A DNA stretch of 64,000 nt from Prodigiosinella aquatilis (GTDB taxonomy: Bacteria; Pseudomonadota; Gammaproteobacteria; Enterobacterales; Enterobacteriaceae), in NCBI GenBank assembly GCA_030388725.1, contig CP128857.1, forward strand, positions 4,278,001 to 4,342,000, in the 5' to 3' direction. The notes beneath the pieces are model-generated. The model saw nothing but the letters and a program-made list of their open reading frames with translations. It was not told where the DNA came from and searched no databases. Every line of letters starts with the position of its first letter. The stretch's first letter is position 1. The translations under genes were made by a program, and so were the position numbers. Positions 45,869 through 54,882 of this stretch are shown piece after piece.

Positions 45869-47274
45869 CAGGCCACTCCTTTTTCATCGCCTGAGGCACA
45901 CACAGTGAGCTGCCGCTGCCGCCACCAGGTCGTTAGTACGTCCGTCACATTCTGCCATGCGCCCTCGACACAGGGTTCAATGCCGCTGTTTTCCAGTTTC
46001 TGCCACGGGGCATAACCAATTCTGGCGCAAAACACAGCTTGAACATCCGCCAGCAGCGCCAGCACCGCGTCCATTTTGTCATCGCTATCGGTGGGGTCAC
46101 AGTCAGCCGCGCCATAACAATATTTCGGCGTGAAACGCTCATTCACCAGAATCACGCCCGCCGCCGACAAGCTGTAGATCTGGAAGCGTTCCGCATGCCC
46201 GAAATGACAATCGATAATCTCTCCCTGAGAAGACGCCACCGCCACCAGGCAAGCCTCCGGCTCTTCCGATTCACCGCGAGAAGCGATGCTGGCATGAAGC
46301 TGCGCACGCTGATGTAGCAGTGGCAAATAAGACGGTGGCTGTGCGGGTAACGCCGACAACGGAAACATCTGACTACGATCTTCACCCAGCATACCGATGG
46401 CATCAGCCCGGCACTGTTGGCAGTGCGCCATTTGCGACATCACCGTGCCACAACGCGCCCGCACGTCCGCCAGACAGGCAGCATCCGGCTCCGGTTGCCC
46501 ATTAAGACCAAACACCGTGCCATGTTCCGGTTTGGCAATCAGCGGCATGATGTTATGCAAAAAAGCCCCCCACGCCCGCACCTGCTGACTGACTTCGAAC
46601 ATATGCACATCGTTAATACCGGGAATCAGGACCGAATTCACCTTCACCAGTACACCTTTTTCCGTCAACCGACGGATCCCTTCCTCCTGCCGAGCCAGCA
46701 GAATTTCACCAGCTTCACGTCCGTTATAGCGCTCACCATCCAACCATAACCAGGCATAGATTTGAGCGGCGATATCCGCATCCAGGGTATTCACTGTCAC
46801 TGTAACGTGATCAACACCTACATCCACCAGCCGGTCCACCGCGCCTGGCAACATTAATCCATTGGTGGATAAGCACAATTTAAGGTCAGGCAATCGGGTA
46901 CGCAGCAGTTCAAGTGTTTTAAACGTGTGTCCGATATTGGCCAGCGGATCGCCTGGCCCGGCGATACCGACAACCGAAAGCTGAGGAATGGCGGCAGCAA
47001 CCTGTTGGGCTTTGGCAACCGCCTGTTGCGGTGTTAGCAATTCAGACACAACCCCCGGGCGCGACTCATTGCTGCAATCATATTTACGATTACAGTAGTT
47101 GCATTGCAGATTGCAGGCTGGCGCAACCGCCAGATGCATACGGGCATACTGATGATGACCACTGACCGAATAACAAGGGTGATGAGCAACCTTACTGGTC
47201 TGGAGTGGCGTGAATGTCTCGGCATTGTCGGTATGACAACGGAGCGACCCTGATGAAGAAGAACAAGATGTCAT
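45868..47274 (-). CDS. nifB: FeMo-cofactor biosynthesis protein NifB
   Basis: The 468-residue protein has the radical-SAM motif C54-x3-C58-x2-C61 (ACNLQCNYCNRKYDC). The C-terminal third (about 345-440) is the NifX-like domain. NifB builds the Fe8S9C core (NifB-co). A sigma-54 promoter at 47313-47328 and a NifA site at 47424-47439 precede it. Confidence 0.95.
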   Translation of the reverse strand: MTSCSSSSGSLRCHTDNAETFTPLQTSKVAHHPCYSVSGHHQYARMHLAVAPACNLQCNYCNRKYDCSNESRPGVVSELLTPQQAVAKAQQVAAAIPQLSVVGIAGPGDPLANIGHTFKTLELLRTRLPDLKLCLSTNGLMLPGAVDRLVDVGVDHVTVTVNTLDADIAAQIYAWLWLDGERYNGREAGEILLARQEEGIRRLTEKGVLVKVNSVLIPGINDVHMFEVSQQVRAWGAFLHNIMPLIAKPEHGTVFGLNGQPEPDAACLADVRARCGTVMSQMAHCQQCRADAIGMLGEDRSQMFPLSALPAQPPSYLPLLHQRAQLHASIASRGESEEPEACLVAVASSQGEIIDCHFGHAERFQIYSLSAAGVILVNERFTPKYCYGAADCDPTDSDDKMDAVLALLADVQAVFCARIGYAPWQKLENSGIEPCVEGAWQNVTDVLTTWWRQRQLTVCASGDEKGVA

Positions 47275-47312
47275 GGCTATCGTCTGCGGTTACGGAATCA
47301 TACTTTTGCTGG

Positions 47313-47328
47313 TGCAAAACCCATACCG
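47313..47328 (-). promoter_or_regulatory. Sigma-54 promoter of nifBQ
   Basis: On the minus strand, GG and GC are separated by 10 bases, reading CGGTATGGGTTTTGCA. The -12 part is good and the -24 part is imperfect. Confidence 0.6.
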
Positions 47329-47423
47329 TTCGACCATCTTAAAAAAACACAATAATAAACAATGAGATAAAATTAAAAAGCACACTGATAGATTTGTCAT
47401 CATTGCGGCATTGAGGCTGACAT

Positions 47424-47439
47424 TGTGACAAATGCCACA
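47424..47439. promoter_or_regulatory. NifA binding site for nifB
   Basis: TGT-N10-ACA (TGTGACAAATGCCACA) lies about 100 bp upstream of the nifB promoter, in the gap after nifA. Confidence 0.7.
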
Positions 47440-47452
47440 ACGCCGCAAATGC

Positions 47453-49024
47453 TTACAGACGATGCATGTTGATATCCATGATCTGAATGCGGTAGGCCAC
47501 CTGACGCGGCGTCATCCCCAGTAAACGGGCTGCTTTAGCCTGTACCCAGCCAGTTTTTTCCAGCGCGGCAATCAATCGCTGACGTTCATCCAGACTTTGA
47601 TCCAGCCAGCTTTCATCCGTCGGGATGGGAGCCGAGGATTTTGGGAGTAACGGCGCAGAGTCATGGTGATTGAACAGAATCACATCCCGGTCAATCAGCC
47701 CGGTCTCCGTCATCACCGCTGCCCTTTCCAGACAATTTTCCAGTTCCCGCACGTTGCCCGGCCAACTGTAGCTCATCAGCAGACGGATAGCACCGTCGCT
47801 GATACGCAATTGCCGTCCCTGATGAGTGGCGATTTTCCGCACCAGGAAATGGGCCAGCTCAATGATATCCTCCTGGCGTTCACGCAGCGGCGGTAGCGAT
47901 ACCGGCATGACATTCAACCGGTAATAGAGGTCTTCACGAAAATTACCGGCCCGGACTTCCTCTTCCAGTTTGCGGTTGGTGGCGGCAATGATCCGCACAT
48001 CCACCTTGATGGTTTCATCGCCCCCGACCCGCTCCATTTCACCTTCCTGCAAAATACGCAGCAGTTTGGCCTGAAATGATGCACTGCTTTCGCCAATCTC
48101 ATCCAGAAACAGCGTGCCGCCGTCCGCCAATTCAAAGCGCCCTTTACGCTGACGCACTGCGCCGGTAAACGCCCCTTTTTCATGGCCGAACAGTTCGCTT
48201 TCCAGCAAATTATCCGGCAGTGCCGCACAATTGAATTTTACAAACGGCGCGGAGGCACGTGGGGAATTATAGTGAATAGCATTAGCGATCAGTTCTTTAC
48301 CGGTACCACTCTCTCCCCGCACCAACACCGTGGTATCCCATTTGGACACCTGGCGAATAATGTCTATCGTCTGGCGCATGGCCGGGCTTTTTCCCACCAT
48401 ATTTTCAAAGCCAAACGGCCGAGACACTTTACAGGCGGGTGACGGCGATGATACCACCGGGCCGTCATTATCCCGACGCACCGGCTGCATCAACCGTACC
48501 GTCTGAGAGGTCAGATTCGCCACCGTTTCCAGGAAACGGGTACTGGCTGGTAAGCGATCCTCATACAGTGCCATCGGCTGTGCCGCCAGTACACCAATAG
48601 GTTGCTGATCCAGTCCGGGGATCGGGACACAAATAAAAGGCAAGTCATAGTCATAGATACTCAAACGATCGAGAAAACGCTGATCGTCTGCCACGCGCTT
48701 TAGCACCAGTGGCTGCCGCTGGCTCATCACGGTTCCCACCAGCCCTTCTCCCGGGCGATAGCGTATCTGGCTGCTGCTGGCAACCACATGCTCATCCGCG
48801 CGATGTAATGCTTCGATCACCAGCGCACCACGCTGTTTGTCAAACAGGCAAATCATGCCATGTTGCATAAATGCATCATCATGCAGTATCCGCAGTACCG
48901 CCTGTAGTGCTTTACCAACGTCCGTGGTGCGGCTCAATGCCACACTGATACGTTGCACAGCAGTAAACTGCTGAGACAAGTCAAAACGCCATACCACTTT
49001 GCCCGTATCAGGGAGATGTGTCAT
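47453..49024 (-). CDS. nifA: Nif-specific sigma-54 activator NifA
   Basis: The 523-residue protein has an N-terminal GAF domain (about 20-175) and an AAA+ domain with Walker A GESGTGKE (237-244), the sigma-54 loop GAFTGA (284-289) and Walker B LFLDEIGE. A C-terminal Fis-type helix-turn-helix ends the protein (QAKAARLLGMTPRQVAYR). It activates the nif promoters. It overlaps nifL by 4 bp, keeping NifL and NifA at matched levels. Nothing suggests the oxygen-sensing interdomain cysteines of rhizobial NifA, as expected where NifL is present. Confidence 0.96.
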   Translation of the reverse strand: MTHLPDTGKVVWRFDLSQQFTAVQRISVALSRTTDVGKALQAVLRILHDDAFMQHGMICLFDKQRGALVIEALHRADEHVVASSSQIRYRPGEGLVGTVMSQRQPLVLKRVADDQRFLDRLSIYDYDLPFICVPIPGLDQQPIGVLAAQPMALYEDRLPASTRFLETVANLTSQTVRLMQPVRRDNDGPVVSSPSPACKVSRPFGFENMVGKSPAMRQTIDIIRQVSKWDTTVLVRGESGTGKELIANAIHYNSPRASAPFVKFNCAALPDNLLESELFGHEKGAFTGAVRQRKGRFELADGGTLFLDEIGESSASFQAKLLRILQEGEMERVGGDETIKVDVRIIAATNRKLEEEVRAGNFREDLYYRLNVMPVSLPPLRERQEDIIELAHFLVRKIATHQGRQLRISDGAIRLLMSYSWPGNVRELENCLERAAVMTETGLIDRDVILFNHHDSAPLLPKSSAPIPTDESWLDQSLDERQRLIAALEKTGWVQAKAARLLGMTPRQVAYRIQIMDINMHRL

Positions 49025-50508
49025 TTTGTGCCTCCTGTCAGTGACGAGGTTTGGGGTAAACGCAGGGTTAAGCAGGTTCCTCCGGCAGGGCGGAGCGTGA
49101 GATCGATCGCGCCCTGATGATGCGCCACCAACGTTTGTATCAGCCGCAACTCCATCCCTTTACCCGGCGTGGATAACGCCGCTTGTGAACGGGAGTAACG
49201 CACCTGTTCCAGTGGGACATTGTCGTCGATATACAGCACCAGCCAGTGGTTATCCTGACGGGCAAAAATATGCAGATCCAACGTAAAAGGCTGAATTTCC
49301 GCGGCCAGTGACAGTGTTCGGTCCAGCCACAGGCTGAGCATGGCGAGGAGCTGGGTACGTTGAACGAAAGCACACAACTCTGGCACTTCCAGCGCATAGC
49401 GCAGACAATCGCCATTGCTAAAACGGGTATGGTAAAGCGCGGACAAATCATCCAGCAGTGCCTTGAGTGGCCACATTTCCGCCGGTTCAAAGTCCAGTGA
49501 TGGACGGCAAGCTTGCAAGCGCACCACTGCGTCTTCACCTTCGCGCCAGGCAGATTCCAGTGCGACATTATTGCCATTCTCACCGTTCAACTGCCGAGCG
49601 GCGGCCAGCATATTAATCGGGCAGTTAAGCTGAATCAGCGCCGCATCCAACGATTCACGAATTGCCGCCAGCAACTTGCCATTGGTTAACTGTTGTTTCA
49701 AACGATCCAGTTGGCCCTGCTGTTGCTGTTGCTGCTGTTCAGTACAATCGGTAATCACAATCAGGGTGCGGGGCAAGGCTGTATCAGTAAAATAACGACT
49801 GGCTTCTTCGTTGACGCCGGGCAATGCCCAGTACCCCAGAGACAACCAGCGTACCGTGCCACGAATGGTTACCGACACCCGTTCGCCTTCTTGCAATGCA
49901 TGTTTGTTTAACGGATACCCCAGCACCGTGAGCAACTCCCGTCCATCGCAATCAGCACGCAGCGTTTTATACGCCAGATTATCCATCACCACCTGATCAT
50001 GCTCATCCACCACCACCACAGCAGCAGGAATATTATTCAGAACGGCAGTGATCATCGTCATATGGTTACGCAGCCGCTGTTCCAGCGCGTAGCGTTCGCT
50101 GATGTCTTTGTGCATCGCCAGATAATGTTCCACTTCACCGGCGATATTGAAAATCGGCGTGATATCAATTTCTGCCAGATAAAGGCTGCCATCCCGGCGG
50201 CGGTTGATCAGCTGCCCACGCCAGGCACACCCCTGCAACAAGCACTGCCACATGTCGTGATAGACCTCGCGCGGTGTCTGCTGGCTGGCCAAAATACGGT
50301 GATTCTGCCCCACTAACTGCTGAAGGCTATATCCGGTCAGGTGACAAAACGCCGGGTTGGTATACACGATGTGCGCATCGGGATTGGTAAGGGAGATAGC
50401 CACCGACGATTGCTCCACGACTGTTGAAAATAACGATGGATGCTGTCGGGATAAATGACTGGCTATCTCTCCTAAAGGAAATGATTCAGCCGTCAGGTTG
50501 ATCGTCAT
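49021..50508 (-). CDS. nifL: Redox- and nitrogen-sensing anti-activator NifL
   Basis: The 495-residue protein has the length of Klebsiella NifL. An FAD-binding PAS domain (about 25-125, NPAFCHLTGYSLQQLVGQNHR) is followed by a second PAS-like segment and a Gln-rich linker (EQQQQQQQGQ). The C-terminal part is a divergent histidine-kinase-like ATPase domain. The ATG at 50508 follows a GGGAG ribosome site; a longer frame runs upstream through the promoter region and is rejected. NifL inhibits NifA in oxygen or fixed nitrogen. Confidence 0.94.
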   Translation of the reverse strand: MTINLTAESFPLGEIASHLSRQHPSLFSTVVEQSSVAISLTNPDAHIVYTNPAFCHLTGYSLQQLVGQNHRILASQQTPREVYHDMWQCLLQGCAWRGQLINRRRDGSLYLAEIDITPIFNIAGEVEHYLAMHKDISERYALEQRLRNHMTMITAVLNNIPAAVVVVDEHDQVVMDNLAYKTLRADCDGRELLTVLGYPLNKHALQEGERVSVTIRGTVRWLSLGYWALPGVNEEASRYFTDTALPRTLIVITDCTEQQQQQQQGQLDRLKQQLTNGKLLAAIRESLDAALIQLNCPINMLAAARQLNGENGNNVALESAWREGEDAVVRLQACRPSLDFEPAEMWPLKALLDDLSALYHTRFSNGDCLRYALEVPELCAFVQRTQLLAMLSLWLDRTLSLAAEIQPFTLDLHIFARQDNHWLVLYIDDNVPLEQVRYSRSQAALSTPGKGMELRLIQTLVAHHQGAIDLTLRPAGGTCLTLRLPQTSSLTGGTK

Positions 50509-50606
50509 AGAACACTCCCATACGGTACAGTTTGTGATGTCTTGTTTACGACAATTTGTGACCTCACCCGACATCACAGTCAGTTGATTGTCAGTAGGCA
50601 ATAACC

Positions 50607-50624
50607 CTGCAAACCCCATGCCTT
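50607..50624 (-). promoter_or_regulatory. Sigma-54 promoter of nifLA
   Basis: The minus strand reads AAGGCATGGGGTTTGCAGG, with GG and GC 10 bases apart, about 100 bp from the nifL start. The -12 half, GGTTTGCA, is the same as in the Klebsiella nifL promoter. Confidence 0.7.
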
Positions 50625-50728
50625 TTATTGATTAACATAACTAAACATTGATCTTGATGCGGGTTTTACGCGACAAAGGGTTAAAAGCCTTGGCACACAA
50701 GGATTTATATCCTCTTTTCTATCATTCA

Positions 50729-50749
50729 ATTGCTCAAAAACAGAGCAAT
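50729..50749. promoter_or_regulatory. Candidate NtrC site for nifLA
   Basis: The arms ATTGCTC / GAGCAAT (7-base spacer) lie about 110-140 bp upstream of the nifL promoter, the expected distance for an NtrC enhancer. A second palindrome, TGTAGA-N5-TCTACA, follows at 50756-50772. Confidence 0.4.
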
Positions 50750-50788
50750 AATCATGTAGATTTGCTCTACAAATGTGCATGATAAAGC

Positions 50789-50804
50789 TGGCATAGCATT
50801 CGCA
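50789..50804 (+). promoter_or_regulatory. Sigma-54 promoter of nifF
   Basis: TGGCATAGCATTCGCA has GG and GC 10 bases apart, with a good -24 half. A TGT-N10-ACA site at 50538-50553 (TGTCTTGTTTACGACA) lies about 240 bp upstream, just before nifL. Confidence 0.65.
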
Positions 50805-50877
50805 TTATGACGGAGTGAGACTTCCATCAAGAGGATGGTTGCTTTCCTTTATTCATCTATCTGTCAGGAGCGTATTC

Positions 50878-51408
50878 ATGGCTAACATTGGCATATTCTT
50901 TGGCACCGATACCGGGAAAACCCGCAAAATTGCCAAAATGATCCACAAGAAACTGAGCGACATGGCGGATGCACCGGTCAATATCAATCGCGCCACACTG
51001 GAGGATTTGCTCTCCTATCCGGTGCTGTTACTGGGGACCCCGACACTGGGTGACGGGCAACTACCAGGTTGCGATGTCGGTTGCGAAAGTGAATCCTGGC
51101 TGGAATTCACCGATACACTGGCAAGCGCCAATCTTCAGGGCAAAACCATCGCGCTATTCGGGTTGGGGGATCAACAAGGATACCCTGATAACTTTGCCAG
51201 TGGTCTGAAAACGCTGTACGACATCGTTACCGGTTGCGGAGCCAGTGTGGTGGGAGAGTGGCCCAATGACGGTTATGAGTTCAACGCATCTGCCGCATTG
51301 GTTGAGGATAAATTTGTCGGGCTGGTCATCGATCAGGATAATCAATACGACCTGACCGAAGAGCGAGTTGACAACTGGCTGGCGCAGATCAAACCCGCCA
51401 TTATGTAA
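50878..51408 (+). CDS. nifF: Nitrogenase flavodoxin NifF
   Basis: The 176-residue protein is the size of Klebsiella NifF. The FMN phosphate loop GTDTGKTRKIAK is at residues 9-20 and the TPTLGDGQLPG block is near 57. NifF passes electrons from NifJ to the nitrogenase Fe protein. The ATG at 50878 follows an AGGAG ribosome site. It is the only plus-strand nif gene here. Confidence 0.95.
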   Translation: MANIGIFFGTDTGKTRKIAKMIHKKLSDMADAPVNINRATLEDLLSYPVLLLGTPTLGDGQLPGCDVGCESESWLEFTDTLASANLQGKTIALFGLGDQQGYPDNFASGLKTLYDIVTGCGASVVGEWPNDGYEFNASAALVEDKFVGLVIDQDNQYDLTEERVDNWLAQIKPAIM

Positions 51409-51859
51409 TACCGGTGCGTCCAATCGCTATTCCGATCATCCCCGCCAATGCGGGGATCTATCCCACTGATACCCTCGATGGTTATTCATGGATGTTTCCT
51501 ATAAGCACAGTTGCAAATAGGATCATAAAATCGGTTTTTCCCTGGCAACGTCAAGATTCCGGCGCAGGCCAGGGCTTGTGCCGAACTTACAATACCAATG
51601 CACAGCCAAAGATGATCTCACCCTGAAAATGCCGACGATGGAAATAATTCATATGCTGCGCCAATAACAAAGATGAAGCTTTAGGTTTCCACCCACTGTT
51701 ATTTGCAATAGCGTCATATACCCTTTAATTTTTCTTAATAAATATATTGTCAGGTTTCTCACACAACTAAATTAGAGCGCTTTCTTTATTAAATATTGCA
51801 ATCCTTAAGCTGACTCATTCGAGTTGTTAATATTTCAATATGCTTTTTAAGGATTTTTT
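51409..51859. other. Intergenic stretch between nifF and levansucrase
   Basis: A hairpin at 51438-51457 (ATCCCCGC / GCGGGGAT, loop CAAT) follows nifF and may be its terminator. The rest is AT-rich from about 51700. An AAGGA ribosome site at about 51848 precedes the levansucrase gene. No other gene is seen. Confidence 0.6.
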
Positions 51860-53107
51860 ATGAAACGAATAAATTACAAACCAACAATCTGGACTCGAGC
51901 CGATGCTCTCAAAGTTAATGAGAATGATCCCACTACAACTCAGCCTATTGTTAGTTCTGATTTCCCGGTTATGAGTGATGACGTGTTCATCTGGGATACT
52001 ATGCCTCTTCGAACTCTGGATGGGGCAATCGTCTCTGTTAATGGATGGTCAGTGATTTTTACTTTAACTGCCAAGCGTAATATTAACGATCCTGAATACC
52101 TCGATAGTAATGGTAATTATGATATTACCAAAGACTGGAATAACCGGCATGGCCGAGCACGAATTTGCTTCTGGTATTCTCGTACTGGCAAAGATTGGAT
52201 TTTCGGTGGCCGTGTTATGGCCGAAGGTGTATCGCCAACTACTCGGGAATGGGCAGGCACCCCTATTTTGTTGAATGATGATGGAGATATTGATCTCTAT
52301 TACACGTGTGTGACGCCAGGCGCGACTATTGCAAAAGTCAGAGGAAAGATTTCAACTTCAGATAATAGTGTTGAGTTAGTTGAATTTAATGAGGTTAAAC
52401 CGTTATTTTCAGCCGATGGCGTAATTTATCAAACTGAAGAGCAAAATCTATATTGGAACTTCCGAGACCCCAGTCCTTTCATCGATCAAAACGATGGCAA
52501 GTTATACATGGTATTCGAAGGCAATGTTGCAGGTGAACGTGGCTCACACATTGTCGGAGACGAAGAAATGGGTATCGTCCCTCCTGGCTATGAGGATATC
52601 GGAAACGCCAGGTATCAGGTCGGTTGCATCGGTTTAGCTGTTGCTAAAGATCTTTCCGGTGACGAGTGGGAAATACTACCACCGCTGGTTACTGCTGTTG
52701 GTGTTAACGACCAAACTGAGCGTCCTCACTTTGTCTTCAAAGAGGGTAAATATTACCTATTTACTATTAGCCATAAATATACTTATGCAGATGGATTAAA
52801 CGGCCCTGATGGCGTTTATGGTTTCTTTAGTGATAATCTAACCGGCCCTTATTCTCCAATGAATGGTTCTGGTCTGGTTTTAGGTAATCCACCGTCACAA
52901 CCTTTCCAAACATATTCACACTATGTAATGCCTAATGGTTTAGTCACCTCTTTTATTGATAACGTTCCAACTGGCAATAGCACTTATCGAATTGGCGGCA
53001 CAGAGGCACCAACGGTGAAAATAGTATTGGAAGGTGACCGATCTTTTGTTGATAGTGTTTATGATTACGGTTATATCCCAGCAATGGAAGATGTAATTGT
53101 AAAATAA
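51860..53107 (+). CDS. lsc: Levansucrase (GH68), Erwinia type
   Basis: The 415-residue protein has the length of Erwinia amylovora Lsc and the catalytic triad at the same positions: nucleophile D46 (IWDTMP), transition-state stabiliser D203 (FRDPSPF) and acid/base E287 (QTERPHF). It polymerises fructose from sucrose into levan, and releases glucose. It has no signal peptide, as in the Erwinia enzyme, which leaves the cell by a signal-peptide-independent route. The gene is distinctly AT-richer than the nif genes on both sides. It is convergent with nifM and is not part of any known nif operon. Confidence 0.95.
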   Translation: MKRINYKPTIWTRADALKVNENDPTTTQPIVSSDFPVMSDDVFIWDTMPLRTLDGAIVSVNGWSVIFTLTAKRNINDPEYLDSNGNYDITKDWNNRHGRARICFWYSRTGKDWIFGGRVMAEGVSPTTREWAGTPILLNDDGDIDLYYTCVTPGATIAKVRGKISTSDNSVELVEFNEVKPLFSADGVIYQTEEQNLYWNFRDPSPFIDQNDGKLYMVFEGNVAGERGSHIVGDEEMGIVPPGYEDIGNARYQVGCIGLAVAKDLSGDEWEILPPLVTAVGVNDQTERPHFVFKEGKYYLFTISHKYTYADGLNGPDGVYGFFSDNLTGPYSPMNGSGLVLGNPPSQPFQTYSHYVMPNGLVTSFIDNVPTGNSTYRIGGTEAPTVKIVLEGDRSFVDSVYDYGYIPAMEDVIVK

Positions 53108-53392
53108 GGATAGAAATTTAACCTTTTCTCCTGGCATTAAAGGCGGCGCTGTTACAAATAGGGGCTCGAACTGAGTTTTTCCTTTCCCAAAGGTCTCAGA
53201 AGCTGACCCAAATGTCTCAGAAGCTGAAAGCTTTATTCACCGGTCGCACTTCGTCCTGAGGGTGACCATAAACCAGGGCGCCGCCTTTCCTTTGCGCAGC
53301 GCCCACATCATTTCTATTCCTTTTTTACCAGAACCTTTGCTCTGCACTATTTACAACAATGCGCTTTCGCACGGACATGGCGACGGCAATGA
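53108..53392. repeat. Gap after levansucrase with a 21-bp-spaced direct repeat
   Basis: GTCTCAGAAGCTGA occurs at 53193-53206 and again at 53214-53227. Repeated subterminal sequences like this occur at the ends of some insertion sequences. On the minus strand an open stretch ends just before the repeats (GGALVYGHPQDEVRPVNK), which may be a transposase remnant. Neither is identified. Confidence 0.4.
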
Positions 53393-54181
53393 CTATGCCA
53401 GCAACTGCTGGAGCCACTGTCGCTGAAACTGCTTTTGCCGCAGCAGGAATAACTGTTTTGCCGCGCCGGGCAGCGCTTCTGCTTCTGAAAGTAATCCTGC
53501 CGGGCGAATCGCCTCGCACAGCAGTAAATGCAGACCCAGTTCCGTTTCCACCGGTGCGCTCAATGCCTCCGCCGATAAGGCAAACAGTGCTTTTTCCAGC
53601 TGCGGATACAGTAACCCTTTACTCACCCATCCCATTAGTCCACCTTCCATCGCGGTCGGACAATGAGAATAACGGCGCGCTAGTGTGTCGAACTGGTGAG
53701 GATCTTCACACAAATGCCGATGCAGCATCGCCATTTGCTGGCAGATTTGCGGGCGATTTTCATCGATGGTCAATAGCAGATGACGCGCCTTACGCTGTTC
53801 GGGACGGTAAAAACGATCAGCATGCCGTCGATACCACTGCACCACCACCTCAGCATCCGGTAGTGGCGTCTGCGCCGCAACCCATGCCAGTTGTTGATCC
53901 ATTAACGCGTGATGTCGGATAATCGACTGCTGCTCCGCATCGGGAAAACCGGCGATCGTCAACTCTTGCGCCAATGATTGCTGTACGCGGTGTAATATTT
54001 GCTCATCCACCGCTGGCAGACGTTGCTGCGCGGCGGCCACAACAGCAGCTTCCAGCGCTATCTGTCGCTCAACATATTGAATAAACTGGGGTAGTGCGTC
54101 AGCGGGAAGCTGTTCCGGTTCACAGTGCCAACGCTGCTGCGCCAGCTTAATACGACTGTAACGTTGCCAGGGAATCCGCAT
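53393..54181 (-). CDS. nifM: Nitrogenase maturation peptidyl-prolyl isomerase NifM
   Basis: The 262-residue protein has an N-terminal helical region and a C-terminal parvulin-type PPIC domain (KARHLLLTI, HCPTAMEGGLMGWVSKG, GLHLLLCEAI). NifM is needed to mature the Fe protein NifH. It is the last gene of the nifUSVWZM run. Its start touches the nifZ stop. Confidence 0.93.
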   Translation of the reverse strand: MRIPWQRYSRIKLAQQRWHCEPEQLPADALPQFIQYVERQIALEAAVVAAAQQRLPAVDEQILHRVQQSLAQELTIAGFPDAEQQSIIRHHALMDQQLAWVAAQTPLPDAEVVVQWYRRHADRFYRPEQRKARHLLLTIDENRPQICQQMAMLHRHLCEDPHQFDTLARRYSHCPTAMEGGLMGWVSKGLLYPQLEKALFALSAEALSAPVETELGLHLLLCEAIRPAGLLSEAEALPGAAKQLFLLRQKQFQRQWLQQLLA

Positions 54182-54624
54182 CAGCCGTCAATCTCCAGAT
54201 TAATCAACGCGGACGATGGCACCTGAAACAGCCGTTCACCAAATATCACCGCATAACAGTCACGTTGTGACCCTTCATCTGTCCCGATAATGTGCCCCAC
54301 CACGCCCTGAGCGATAACAATTTCACCCTGTATTGATAGGGGCTGCGCAGCACTAACCCGATCACCATACTGAAAGCTGTCGCTATCCCAGGGGAGCGTG
54401 GCAGAAATCAGTTCCTGCTGACGACAGCCGACGATGCAATCTTCACTGATAAAATGCACCTGGTAGATGATCTGATCCTGTAAAAAATGCCCCCATTCGC
54501 GCACATATCCCAGACTGCCGCGGCGTATCAACAGCTCACCGCGGGCTTTTCCGGCAAAGGTGCCATCATTGCGCAGCGGGCGAATCACCCTCACCTGCTC
54601 ACCAAATGCAAATACGGATGTCAT
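54181..54624 (-). CDS. nifZ: NifZ, MoFe-protein maturation factor
   Basis: The 147-residue protein has two NifZ repeats, each with a G-x-V-R or G-D-R-V start (FAFGEQVRVIRPLRNDGTF and YGDRVSAAQPL). NifZ helps assemble the second P-cluster of NifDK. It overlaps nifW by 4 bp and nifM by 1 bp. Confidence 0.9.
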   Translation of the reverse strand: MTSVFAFGEQVRVIRPLRNDGTFAGKARGELLIRRGSLGYVREWGHFLQDQIIYQVHFISEDCIVGCRQQELISATLPWDSDSFQYGDRVSAAQPLSIQGEIVIAQGVVGHIIGTDEGSQRDCYAVIFGERLFQVPSSALINLEIDG

Positions 54625-54881
54625 TGCGATGCTCCCGGCTGTATCTGCTGATAACTTTCTGCCAGCAAGCGTCGCGCCAGTTGCCAGTCGGCGGTTGTGC
54701 TATCTTCCAGGTTATTACGCAACGGCACCGCCGCCGCCAAACGGCGGTGAAATTCACGCAGAACCGGTAAATGACATTTTCTTAACCAGGACGCATCATA
54801 AGGTAGGTCAAAAAACGCAAAAAACGACTCTGCCGACTCCAGCTCTGCAACCCCCGGTAATCGATTAAACCACTCCATCAT
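54621..54881 (-). CDS. nifW: Nitrogenase-stabilising protein NifW
   Basis: The 86-residue protein begins WFNRLPGVAELESAESFFAFF and matches Klebsiella NifW in length. It protects the MoFe protein under oxygen. It is one base from nifV and overlaps nifZ by 4 bp. Confidence 0.9.
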   Translation of the reverse strand: MMEWFNRLPGVAELESAESFFAFFDLPYDASWLRKCHLPVLREFHRRLAAAVPLRNNLEDSTTADWQLARRLLAESYQQIQPGASQ

Positions 54882-54882
54882 T

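Noticed and set aside
53359..53922. Plus-strand frame of 187 codons opposite nifM
   Set aside because: Antisense shadow of nifM; Ala/Pro/Arg-rich low-complexity translation.
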